From positions 56,897 to 120,896 of the forward strand of contig DATLOZ010000003.1 in NCBI GenBank assembly GCA_035535995.1: a DNA stretch of 64,000 bases. The letters are read 5' to 3'. The notes beneath the pieces are model-generated. The model was given only the letters and a program-made list of their open reading frames with translations. It searched no databases and was not told the DNA's origin. A program made the position numbers and the translations under genes. Below, piece by piece: positions 51,792 through 59,634 of the stretch (positions are counted from its first letter, which is position 1; each line of letters begins with the position of its first letter). The stretch comes from JANYCO01 sp035535995. Its GTDB lineage: Bacteria; Bacteroidota; Bacteroidia; Cytophagales; Cytophagaceae.

Positions 51792-53309
51792 ATGTCATTC
51801 AAAAAAAATGTAAATTCCGTTATGAAACAACCTTCCTCACACCCCGACATAGTGCTCATAGGAGCGGGCATCATGAGCGCCACACTTGGCATTTTGCTCA
51901 AAGAATTGCAACCGGATTTAACTATTGAGATCTACGAAAAACTAGACATCGTAGCAGGCGAAAGCTCAGATGCATGGAATAACGCGGGTACGGGACATTC
52001 GGCGTTTTGCGAACTTAATTATACTCCACAAAAGGAAGATGGAAGCATTGATGTTTCCAAAGCGATCAAGATAGCGGAGCAGTTTGAAGTGACTAAGCAA
52101 TTTTGGGCCTATCTGGTGGAAAAAGGAATTATTTCTAATCCTTCCACCTTTCTCAATACAGTGCCGCATATGAGTTTTGTATGGGAGGAAGAAAATGTTT
52201 CGTATTTGAAAAAACGTTATGAACTCCTTACACAACATCCGCTTTTCCAGGGAATGCTTTATTCCGAAGACCACGAACAGCTTCGCCGTTGGATGCCATT
52301 GGTTATGCAGGAAAGAGCACCTTCTCAAAAGATTGCCGCTACGCGTATGGAGATTGGCACCGATGTGGATTTTGGTGATTTAACAAGAATTTTAATTAAG
52401 CATTTGCAATCCTTACCAGGCATAAAAGTTTACCTGGAGCATGAAGTAGAAGACTTGGAAAAAAATGAAGCCGGACGTTGGGAAATAGAAGTAAAAGATC
52501 GGAAGGCAAAAGAAAAACGTGTTACGGAAGCAAAATTTGTTTTTATCGGAGCGGGTGGTGGCGCTTTGCTTTTGCTTGAGAAATCGGACATTCCGGAGAG
52601 CAAAGGCTATGGAGGTTTTCCGGTAGGAGGAAAATGGTTGATCTGTAGAAATGAATCAATCATCGAACAACACTCGGCGAAGGTATATGGAAAAGCAGAA
52701 TCCGGCGCTCCTCCTATGTCGGTACCGCATTTGGATACTCGTTTGATCGATGATAAAAAAGCATTGCTTTTCGGACCCTTTGCAGGATTTTCTACCAAAT
52801 TTTTAAAACAGGGATCTTACCTCGATCTTCCTGCTTCCTTACAGATGGATAATATACTTCCCATCATTTCCGCAGGAGTACATAACCTCACGCTCACCAA
52901 ATATTTGATCCAGCAGGTAATGCTTTCGCGGGAACAAAGAATGGAAGAATTGAGAAAATACTTACCCAACGCAGCGCTGGATGACTGGATCTTACAAGAA
53001 GCCGGACAGCGCGTACAGGTGATCAAAAAAGACGAAGAAGAAGGCGGCGTATTGGAATTCGGAACTGAGATAGTACATGCCGAAGATGGCTCGATCGTAG
53101 CGCTACTAGGTGCATCTCCCGGGGCTTCTACGTCGGTGAGCATTATGTTGGATTTGCTGAAACAATGTTTTGGTAAAAAAATGGAATCGAAAATGTGGAT
53201 CGATAAATTAACCGAGATGATCCCTTCGTATGGACATTCCTTAGCGAAGGATGAACGGTTGATGAAGGAAGTGAGAGAGAGGAGTCACCGCGTGTTGAAG
53301 ATTGTCTGA
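51792..53309 (+). CDS. mqo: Malate:quinone oxidoreductase
   Basis: A 505-residue FAD-dependent membrane-associated enzyme that oxidises malate to oxaloacetate and reduces quinone. The N-terminal dinucleotide fold is DIVLIGAGIMSATLGILL near residues 20-37, and the conserved AGESSDAWNNAGTGHSAFCE stretch follows near 55-74. The protein is the usual Mqo length. A second ATG 13 codons in is an alternative start. It supplies electrons to the same quinone pool as complex I. Confidence 0.95.
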   Translation: MSFKKNVNSVMKQPSSHPDIVLIGAGIMSATLGILLKELQPDLTIEIYEKLDIVAGESSDAWNNAGTGHSAFCELNYTPQKEDGSIDVSKAIKIAEQFEVTKQFWAYLVEKGIISNPSTFLNTVPHMSFVWEEENVSYLKKRYELLTQHPLFQGMLYSEDHEQLRRWMPLVMQERAPSQKIAATRMEIGTDVDFGDLTRILIKHLQSLPGIKVYLEHEVEDLEKNEAGRWEIEVKDRKAKEKRVTEAKFVFIGAGGGALLLLEKSDIPESKGYGGFPVGGKWLICRNESIIEQHSAKVYGKAESGAPPMSVPHLDTRLIDDKKALLFGPFAGFSTKFLKQGSYLDLPASLQMDNILPIISAGVHNLTLTKYLIQQVMLSREQRMEELRKYLPNAALDDWILQEAGQRVQVIKKDEEEGGVLEFGTEIVHAEDGSIVALLGASPGASTSVSIMLDLLKQCFGKKMESKMWIDKLTEMIPSYGHSLAKDERLMKEVRERSHRVLKIV

Positions 53310-53412
53310 ACAGTGATGCTGCTGATTAAATAATGAAGATGATATGATGGGAGTATAATTTTTTGTCATTCGGGACAGCTTTTTAATTCATGCCTCATCA
53401 GAGCTCAGACAA
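53306..53412. repeat. Imperfect inverted repeat (TTGTCTGAAC type) between mqo and the pigment operon
   Basis: TTGTCTGAACAGTGATG lies on the left and CATCAGAGCTCAGACAA on the right, overlapping both gene ends. A related single arm, TTGTCTGAACTGTAATT, follows ligA near 49977. Confidence 0.55.
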
Positions 53413-54594
53413 AATAAGCGAAGTATTATTTCCTCCAAACCCAAAAGAATTGCTCAACACATGGCGAACCTTCTTATGTTGTAGCTCCGTTACCGGCTGG
53501 CTTTTCAGATCTTTTATTTTTTCTTTGAAACGTAAGTTTGGATAAACCACTCCATGATTGATCGCATAAATGGAATAGATCGCTTCAATAGCGCCGCAGG
53601 CTGCCAGGGTATGGCCGGTGTAGGCTTTGGTAGAACTGTAGGCGGGAATATTTCCGTCAAATAATTTTTCAATTGCTGTACCTTCGGTGATATCGTTGTT
53701 AGGGGTACCAGTGCCGTGTACATTAATGTAATCAATCTCTTCGGCCGACAAGCCTGCAGTGGCGAGGGCTCCAGACATAGCGAGCAGCGCCCCTTTGCCG
53801 TCGGGAGAAGAAGCTGTTTGGTGGAAAGCATCGTTGGCATTGGCATAGCCGCTTACTAAGGCATATATTTTTTTTCCTGCTGCGGCACGTTCTGATTCCA
53901 GTACCAGGTAAGCAGCGCCTTCTCCGAGGTTAAGACCATGGCGGTTTTCGTCGAAAGGTGTACACAGTTCTTTATCAAGGATCATCAATGTATTAAATCC
54001 ATTCACTGTAAATCGTGTGAGCGCATCGCTGCCGCCTACAATTACTCTGTCGAGCTGCCCCTGGCGGATAAGGCGGGCACCGAGCATGATGGCGTTGGCA
54101 GCGGAAGAACAAGCGGTACTAATAGTAGTAACGTATTCATGAATTCCGAAATATTGGGCAAGTTTGTTGGTGCTGTCGCCGCAGTCGTGTGTGAGAATAT
54201 CGGAAAGATGGTGAGGTTTGTGATCTAACCATGGGCCGAAAAAGTTTTCACTTTTATCCATTCCGCCCACGGTGGTAGCGGAGATGAGTCCTGTGCGCGG
54301 AGCAGGCAACGTAGAAGCACCCGCTTGTTGAATTGCTTCCTTAGCCGCGATCAGCGCCAGGAGCGTAGTGCGGGAGTAATACTTGCTGTTTTGAACACCA
54401 GCGCGCTGCGCTAGTTCTTCGTTGGTAAAAGAAATTTCGCCCGCAGGCATAATGCCGCGGTGTTGTGTTTGCAGGATACTGATATTGCCAATCCCGGATT
54501 GCCCGGCGAGCAGGTGCTGGAAATTCTCTTCTGCATTCATTCCAATGCAGGAGACCACGCCCATTCCTGTGACCAATACCCGCGAAGTGTTCAT
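53398..54594 (-). CDS. Beta-ketoacyl-ACP synthase, pigment operon (KS 1)
   Basis: A 398-residue thiolase-fold condensing enzyme with the full catalytic triad: C162 (TACSSAANAI), His in NVHGTGTPNND (about 298) and His in AYTGHTLAACG (about 331). It is FabF-like and closest in style to the ketosynthases of aryl-polyene/flexirubin clusters. It is the last gene of the nine-gene minus-strand operon, 2 bases after the ACP gene. Confidence 0.9.
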   Translation of the reverse strand: MNTSRVLVTGMGVVSCIGMNAEENFQHLLAGQSGIGNISILQTQHRGIMPAGEISFTNEELAQRAGVQNSKYYSRTTLLALIAAKEAIQQAGASTLPAPRTGLISATTVGGMDKSENFFGPWLDHKPHHLSDILTHDCGDSTNKLAQYFGIHEYVTTISTACSSAANAIMLGARLIRQGQLDRVIVGGSDALTRFTVNGFNTLMILDKELCTPFDENRHGLNLGEGAAYLVLESERAAAGKKIYALVSGYANANDAFHQTASSPDGKGALLAMSGALATAGLSAEEIDYINVHGTGTPNNDITEGTAIEKLFDGNIPAYSSTKAYTGHTLAACGAIEAIYSIYAINHGVVYPNLRFKEKIKDLKSQPVTELQHKKVRHVLSNSFGFGGNNTSLILSEL

Positions 54595-54596
54595 GA

Positions 54597-54851
54597 TTAT
54601 TGTTTATTAGCCTGAATATAGTCGGCCATAGATTTTACAGATTGAAAGATTGTTTTACCATCTTCCGCTGATTTTACTTTTACACCGTATTTTTTTTCCA
54701 TTAATACGATCAGTTCAAGAGCATCAATGGAGTCTAGTCCTAAGCCGGTACCGAAAAGGGGAGCATCGGTTTCTATTTGTTCGGCTTCAATATGTTCCAG
54801 GTTGAGTGCGCTTTTGATATTCTTCTTCAGATCGAGTACTAAGTCTTCCAT
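54597..54851 (-). CDS. Acyl carrier protein, pigment operon
   Basis: An 84-residue ACP. The phosphopantetheine serine is S41 in GLGLDSIDALEL. The chosen ATG (MEDLVLDLKKN) removes 22 hydrophobic, unlikely residues from the longest ORF. It carries the growing aryl-polyene chain in this operon, by analogy with known clusters. Confidence 0.9.
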   Translation of the reverse strand: MEDLVLDLKKNIKSALNLEHIEAEQIETDAPLFGTGLGLDSIDALELIVLMEKKYGVKVKSAEDGKTIFQSVKSMADYIQANKQ

Positions 54852-54963
54852 TGCTATTAATAAATTGTAAATCAGCTGTAAAATTAACGTTTTATAACGA
54901 GAAATTAAAATTCCCAAAATCCAATAAAATAAACCCCTGACAGAGTCTTCTTTGGAATTTGTT

Positions 54964-55593
54964 TTACTTTATTTTGGAATTTGTATACAGTTGATCTACC
55001 AAGGCTTGTGTATGTGCAAGAGAAAGGCCTGTTTTTTCTTTTCCGGCAAGATACAAGAATGCCTCATAGCCATTAGTATTCCATTCTACCCATCCGGAAA
55101 TTACCTTTTCTGCCCGTTCATGATTGAGGATAGAATTCGTATAATAGCTCATGAATCGGATATCGTATTGTTCGGCTATGAAAAAGGTATTTTCTCCTTT
55201 CAGTTTATGGCGAATAGCGATTTCTCCGATCGTAATATTCGGCAAGGTATAGACAAATACCGCCGGACTGGGAAAGTAGGCTTCTTCGTTTTGGATGCTT
55301 TGCTGATGCTTGCGGTCTGTCTCTAGTGTAGAGGAGGCATTGGCAAGTACAATTGCTATTTGGTTCTCTGTATAATTTTGAAGCGATTCTTCTTTCAGTA
55401 AAAGCTCTGCCGCCATGAACGCGAGTTTGCAGAGCTCATCCATTTTGAAGAATTTTGGATAATCGAGTGAAAGATGTTGATAAAGTGCTTTCAGAAGATC
55501 ATTATGGTCGGGCAAGGAAAGAGACTGGCCATTTACTTGTGCCTGGCCGTTGCTAAGAGAAACGTAGGATTGTATGTAAAACTGATCAGGCAT
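54964..55593 (-). CDS. Short ketosynthase-like protein lacking the active-site Cys
   Basis: A 209-residue protein (start MPDQFYIQ; a further ATG 8 codons upstream overlaps KS 2 more). It resembles one half of a ketosynthase: LAFMAAELLLKEESL, IAIVLANASSTLETDRKHQ and SPAVFVYTLPNITIGEIAIRHKL follow the KS N-terminal pattern. The nucleophile position has no Cys and the His motifs are missing. Probably a chain-length-factor-like or structural partner of KS 2, whose gene it overlaps by 8 bases. Such short proteins occur in flexirubin-type clusters. Confidence 0.65.
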   Translation of the reverse strand: MPDQFYIQSYVSLSNGQAQVNGQSLSLPDHNDLLKALYQHLSLDYPKFFKMDELCKLAFMAAELLLKEESLQNYTENQIAIVLANASSTLETDRKHQQSIQNEEAYFPSPAVFVYTLPNITIGEIAIRHKLKGENTFFIAEQYDIRFMSYYTNSILNHERAEKVISGWVEWNTNGYEAFLYLAGKEKTGLSLAHTQALVDQLYTNSKIK

Positions 55594-56737
55594 TTTTCTC
55601 CAGTATAATTGCTCCATTGCATCCGCCGAAGCCGGAGGCGGTTTTTAATAAATAATGAATTTCCTTTTTTATAAGTGCATTATGCACGTTGACTTTCTCA
55701 GGTGTACCCGGCGAAGCGAAGCCTAGCGTGGGGAGCAGCTCGTTGCGCTGCATTGAAAAGATCGAAATGATCGTTTCGATCAATCCTGCTGCGCCAAGTG
55801 TATGACCGAAGTAGCCTTTCAGTCCGTTCATCGGTGTATCGCTTAGGCCTGCGAGCGCAAAGGCTTTGGATTCCATTTCATCGTTGTACAGAGTAGCCGT
55901 ACCGTGTGCATTCAGTGCATCGATCTCAGGAGCGGTCAGCGCTGATTCTTTGAGTGCATTGGAAATAGCATAATACAAACCATCGCCTGTACGTGACGGG
56001 CCGGAGATATGGTTGGCATCGTTGCTTACGGCGCCTCCCAGGATTTTTATTGTATTTTTATCGGTTGGATTTTCTGTTGTTAACAATATAGAGGCACAGC
56101 CTTCCCCAAGATTAATACCGTCGCGGTCTTTGTCGAAAGGTTTGCAGCGATTCGGCGAAACAGCTTTGAATGATTGAAACCCCGCTACTACAAAGCGACT
56201 AGCGAGGTCTACGCCTGTCACCAATATATTTTTATAAAGCCCATCGCGCATAAGGCGCGCGGCTACGATAAGTGCGTTCACGCCGGAAATGCAGGCGTTG
56301 GAAATGATCAGTGGTTTGTGTGCGGTGTGAAAATAAGCTTGCATTGTATCGGCAAGACTATACAACTGTACGCGGTCTTCCGGAAATTTTGCTTTCTCTT
56401 TTTCATCCAGCAGATCAATATTTCCTTTGGTAGTGCTGATGATCAATAAAAAGTCTTTGGCGGTAACATCAACCGATGATTGGGAAAGAGTATCGTTGAC
56501 AGACAGAAGCAATAGTTTTTCTGCCTTCGTATAATTTCCGGAAATAGATAACTCAGAGAATTTCTTAGTTAGCAATTGCTCCTCAATCGTAGCAATCCAA
56601 AGCGGCTCGTGGGGTGGGACAGGAGCTGTGATTTGCCGGATGCCGCTGTTCCCGTTAAGACAATTAGTATAATTTTCCTCCGAAGTAAATCCAAGAGGAG
56701 AAATAATATTATGCGCCTTTACTACTATTGCCTGCAT
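55586..56737 (-). CDS. Beta-ketoacyl-ACP synthase, pigment operon (KS 2)
   Basis: A 383-residue condensing enzyme (start MQAIVVKAHN, 2 bases after the thioesterase stop; a longer ORF overlaps that gene). Catalytic residues: C149 (SNACISGVNAL), His in NAHGTATLYND (about 279) and His in GYFGHTLGAAG (about 310). Together with the short KS-like protein and KS 1 it would extend the polyene chain. Confidence 0.88.
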   Translation of the reverse strand: MQAIVVKAHNIISPLGFTSEENYTNCLNGNSGIRQITAPVPPHEPLWIATIEEQLLTKKFSELSISGNYTKAEKLLLLSVNDTLSQSSVDVTAKDFLLIISTTKGNIDLLDEKEKAKFPEDRVQLYSLADTMQAYFHTAHKPLIISNACISGVNALIVAARLMRDGLYKNILVTGVDLASRFVVAGFQSFKAVSPNRCKPFDKDRDGINLGEGCASILLTTENPTDKNTIKILGGAVSNDANHISGPSRTGDGLYYAISNALKESALTAPEIDALNAHGTATLYNDEMESKAFALAGLSDTPMNGLKGYFGHTLGAAGLIETIISIFSMQRNELLPTLGFASPGTPEKVNVHNALIKKEIHYLLKTASGFGGCNGAIILEKNA

Positions 56738-56739
56738 AC

Positions 56740-57162
56740 TTATGCGATTCCCTTTTTTTTTTTCCATTCGGTAACAAAACCCGGAATGATCAATTGAAGT
56801 TCACCTGTGCTGTTTAAAAACACTTGAGTGGATTTTCCGGTGGCTGCTAGTTGTCCGTCGGAACTGCGGAAGATCTTGTATTCAAATTCTATTTTCGCGG
56901 CATTGCAATCCTGGTAAGTAGTTTCGACGATCGCTTTTTCGCCGTACTTAAGCGATCGTTTGTATTCGCAGGAAATATTCACGATCGGAATAGTAAAACC
57001 ATGTTCATGCACCTGGCTGTAACTGATCCCATGTTCTTTCCCAAAAGCCTCTCTTCCGTCTTCGAAATATTGAATATAATGACCATGCCACACAATTCCC
57101 ATAGGATCTGCTTCATTGAAACGAATGGTCACTTCACAGGTAGAACGGAGGGTAGAGGTCAT
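56740..57162 (-). CDS. Acyl-CoA/ACP thioesterase, hotdog (4HBT) family
   Basis: A 140-residue hotdog-fold thioesterase. The 4-hydroxybenzoyl-CoA-thioesterase-type motif VTIRFNEADPMGIVWHGHYI (about 10-29) supplies the catalytic Asp. In flexirubin and aryl-polyene operons a thioesterase of this type releases or proof-reads chains. The 272-bp inverted-repeat element lies between it and the preceding dehydratase gene. Confidence 0.85.
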   Translation of the reverse strand: MTSTLRSTCEVTIRFNEADPMGIVWHGHYIQYFEDGREAFGKEHGISYSQVHEHGFTIPIVNISCEYKRSLKYGEKAIVETTYQDCNAAKIEFEYKIFRSSDGQLAATGKSTQVFLNSTGELQLIIPGFVTEWKKKKGIA

Positions 57163-57192
57163 TGAATGTTGTTTGGAGAGTAAAGATAAGAA

Positions 57193-57464
57193 AATTGTCT
57201 GAACCTTGATTTACAGAATTAGAAGATTTACAGGATTGTTATGTCCACGATTAGTTAAGCCAAAAATGTTCTCAGGAAGTAATCCACCGCCAGATGCAAA
57301 TCTGATATTCTCGTTAGAAATAAGTCTTTTCAATTCTCTTTTATTTTGAAATATTATCTGAATTCTAATCAAAAGGAATCTCTCATGAATGACAACTACT
57401 ATATAATCTTGCTAATCAAAATCATGTAAATCTTCTAATTCTGTAAATCAAGGTTCAGACAATT
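57193..57464. repeat. Element with perfect 40-bp inverted repeats inside the pigment operon
   Basis: Arms at 57193-57232 and 57425-57464 are perfect complements (left starts AATTGTCTGAACCTTGATTT). The 192-base core has no supported ORF. It overlaps the stop codon of the dehydratase gene. Related elements are at 19499-19734 and 51732-51776. Confidence 0.92.
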
Positions 57465-57882
57465 ATTCCTGCACAGCAACCACAAGTTCGCATTCAGCTG
57501 CTACTTGTCCTTCGGAAATTATTTTGCCCGAAACAGAAGTAAAATTTAAAACCTGGCTTAGGATCTCAATAGTAGTGGTGATCTCGGTATTTAGTTTTGG
57601 GAAAAAATGGATCTTCAAAAATTTCACAGATCCTATGAATCCGATCTGTGGCGCTTTTTGTGCTTTGACACCTTCATAGCCTCTTCCGGCGGCTACTGTT
57701 TGTGCTATGTTCTCGATCATTCCTGGCTCGCGGAAGGATCCGTTTTCGCAAAAAATATTTTCTTCTCTGATCAGAAAAGTACTGGTCGTCTTAGTTTCAT
57801 CCGAAAAAATGATCTTGTCGACCATCACAAAAGGTGGCTTTTGTGGGATGAGTGAGGTGATATCGGTGATTTCAAAAGACAT
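57463..57882 (-). CDS. ApeP/FabZ-like hotdog dehydratase, pigment operon
   Basis: A 139-residue hotdog protein. SLIPQKPPFVMVDKIIF (about 10-26) corresponds to the FabZ active-site strand (PHRYPFLLVD), but the catalytic His position is Gln. EPGMIENIAQTVAAGRGY (about 52-69) keeps the Glu of the central helix. Such variants are usual for the dehydratases of aryl-polyene loci, so it probably removes water from 3-hydroxyacyl-ACP. It abuts the acyltransferase gene. Confidence 0.82.
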   Translation of the reverse strand: MSFEITDITSLIPQKPPFVMVDKIIFSDETKTTSTFLIREENIFCENGSFREPGMIENIAQTVAAGRGYEGVKAQKAPQIGFIGSVKFLKIHFFPKLNTEITTTIEILSQVLNFTSVSGKIISEGQVAAECELVVAVQE

Positions 57883-58758
57883 CTATGCCGTTTTTTTCCA
57901 GAAGTCAAAATAGTTGAACCATTGCTCCGGATATTTTTTTGTCATCTGTTCAAGATTCGCTACGTAATCGTTGACCATTTCCTCTTGCTTATTGCGGTAG
58001 ATCTTAGGTGGTGTGCAGAATAGATGGTAATGCGTTTTACTCTCTTTTACTGCGTAAACAAATACTACAGGTACTTCAAACTTGGATGCAATAGCAAAAG
58101 GCCCGGCGGGGAACAATGCTTCTTCTCCCAGAAAATTTCTTTTCACAGTTTTAGTTCCTTCTACATAGCGGTCTGCATGTATACAGATCAGACCTTTGTT
58201 TCCGAGTGCCTGGTGGATACCAAAGATATGCGACATATCATCTTTGATTGGAATGACATTGATCTGTTTGTTCTTATGAATTGCTTCAAAATATTTTTTG
58301 ATCTGCTGGTGCTCCTGGTCATACATCACTACGTTGATCTGAATGCCATGGCGGCTGTTCATGAAATTGCCTGCGATATCCCAGTTGCCCATATGTGCAC
58401 TTACAAGGATCCCACCGGTTTGATCGGCGATTATTTTTTCCAAATGATATTCTCCTTCAAATTCGAACGTAAATTTATTTTTGATCCCTGAAAAAAGAAT
58501 GGTTTTATCTACAAGCGTCTGACCAAAGATGTAGTGGTTGTCCCAGGTTTTGAAAAAAGATTTTAATCTGGAGTAATGAAATTTTGTACGGAAGTAATCG
58601 TAAATAAAGTGATAAGTTTTCCGGTAAAAGATCACGTAGTATAAAGAAGCGATCTTCAACAAGGCATAAGCAGCTGGGATCCCAAACAACCGGATTGTAT
58701 AGACAAACATTTTATACCCTGCCAAACTTCCCTTCGATTTGCCATTCCAGGACGACAT
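57883..58758 (-). CDS. Lysophospholipid acyltransferase-like (LpxL/HtrB type) protein
   Basis: A 291-residue membrane-associated acyltransferase with an N-terminal hydrophobic stretch (about 20-45). The catalytic HxxxxD motif is visible in SAHMGNWDIAG (about 120-130). IHADRYVEGTKTVKRNFLGE near 193-212 is the second conserved block. In flexirubin/aryl-polyene operons an acyltransferase of this family is thought to anchor the polyene to a lipid. It is separated from fabG by a 69-bp hairpin. Confidence 0.88.
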   Translation of the reverse strand: MSSWNGKSKGSLAGYKMFVYTIRLFGIPAAYALLKIASLYYVIFYRKTYHFIYDYFRTKFHYSRLKSFFKTWDNHYIFGQTLVDKTILFSGIKNKFTFEFEGEYHLEKIIADQTGGILVSAHMGNWDIAGNFMNSRHGIQINVVMYDQEHQQIKKYFEAIHKNKQINVIPIKDDMSHIFGIHQALGNKGLICIHADRYVEGTKTVKRNFLGEEALFPAGPFAIASKFEVPVVFVYAVKESKTHYHLFCTPPKIYRNKQEEMVNDYVANLEQMTKKYPEQWFNYFDFWKKTA

Positions 58759-58825
58759 TGTGTTGTTAGTTATTAGTAGTTAAATCTTAATTTCAAATAA
58801 GTCTGCTAGTACGAAGTGATAATTA

Positions 58826-58894
58826 CTCTATACTGTTGCTGTTGCTCTTGCTGACAGAATGCAGGACAGCAAGAGCAACAGCAACAGTATGGAG
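58826..58894. repeat. Long hairpin of the AGCAAGAGCAACAGC family inside the pigment operon
   Basis: The left arm contains GTTGCTGTTGCTCTTGCTG and the right arm CAGCAAGAGCAACAGCAAC, about 28 bp with one mismatch and a 13-base loop. It ends one base before the fabG stop codon. Confidence 0.85.
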
Positions 58895-58895
58895 T

Positions 58896-59624
58896 TTAAT
58901 ATAATCCCCCCGTCACCGCTATCACTTCACCTGTAATGTACGAAGCTTTTGCAGAAGCTAAAAATCCAACTACATCGGCTACTTCTTTGGCTTCACCAAA
59001 TCGTCCTGCCGGGATGATGGATTTATAGTCAGCTTCTTTGATGTCTTGGGTCATATCGGTTTTGATAAACCCGGGAGCTACGGCATTTACCGTGATGCCT
59101 CTTCTTCCTACTTCTTGCGACAGCGCTTTGGTAGCGCCAATGACTGCCGCTTTGGAAGCGGAATAGTTGGTTTGCCCCGGAAGTCCTTTCAATCCTGAAA
59201 GTGATACGATATTGATGATCCTTCCGTACTTGTTAAAGATCATTCCTTTTAATATTAATCTTGTAACGTTGTAAAATCCGTCCACACTGGTATTCATCAC
59301 GGTTTTCCAATCTTCCGGAGGCATGAGCATCATCAGGTTGTCTTTGCGTATGCCAGCGTTGTTGACCAATACTTCAATAATGTCTTCGGAGTGGTTTTCA
59401 ATCCATTGGCCAAGCACTTCGTCGGTTTCGGATTGATTGCCTATGTCAAAGGGGAGGAGTTCTCCATCGCTTCCATGGCTACGTACAGAGGCAAGGGTAG
59501 TTTCAGCTTCTTCTTTGTTGGAGCGGTAGTTGATCAGAATCTTATACCCCATCGAGGCAAGTTCTTCGCATATGGCTTTACCAATTCCTCTGGACCCTCC
59601 GGTAACGAGTGCGTATTTTGCCAT
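58896..59624 (-). CDS. fabG: 3-oxoacyl-ACP reductase, pigment operon
   Basis: A 242-residue short-chain dehydrogenase. NADPH-binding GGSRGIGKA is at residues 8-16, NNAG near 88, and the catalytic Ser-Tyr-Lys is in SLSGLKGLPGQTNYSASK (about 138-155). It would reduce the ketone formed by the ketosynthases. It lies 10 bases after the ammonia-lyase stop. This copy may be pathway-specific rather than the housekeeping fabG. Confidence 0.9.
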   Translation of the reverse strand: MAKYALVTGGSRGIGKAICEELASMGYKILINYRSNKEEAETTLASVRSHGSDGELLPFDIGNQSETDEVLGQWIENHSEDIIEVLVNNAGIRKDNLMMLMPPEDWKTVMNTSVDGFYNVTRLILKGMIFNKYGRIINIVSLSGLKGLPGQTNYSASKAAVIGATKALSQEVGRRGITVNAVAPGFIKTDMTQDIKEADYKSIIPAGRFGEAKEVADVVGFLASAKASYITGEVIAVTGGLY

Positions 59625-59634
59625 GATGAAAAAA

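Noticed and set aside
51139..51800. Integrated mobile element at tRNA-Leu
   Set aside because: No integrase, no repeated 3' end of the tRNA, and ordinary metabolic genes follow.
55586..56767. Longest start for KS 2
   Set aside because: It would overlap the thioesterase gene by 28 bases and add a basic, non-family MEKKKGNRIS stretch; the ATG at 56737 begins exactly where the KS fold begins.
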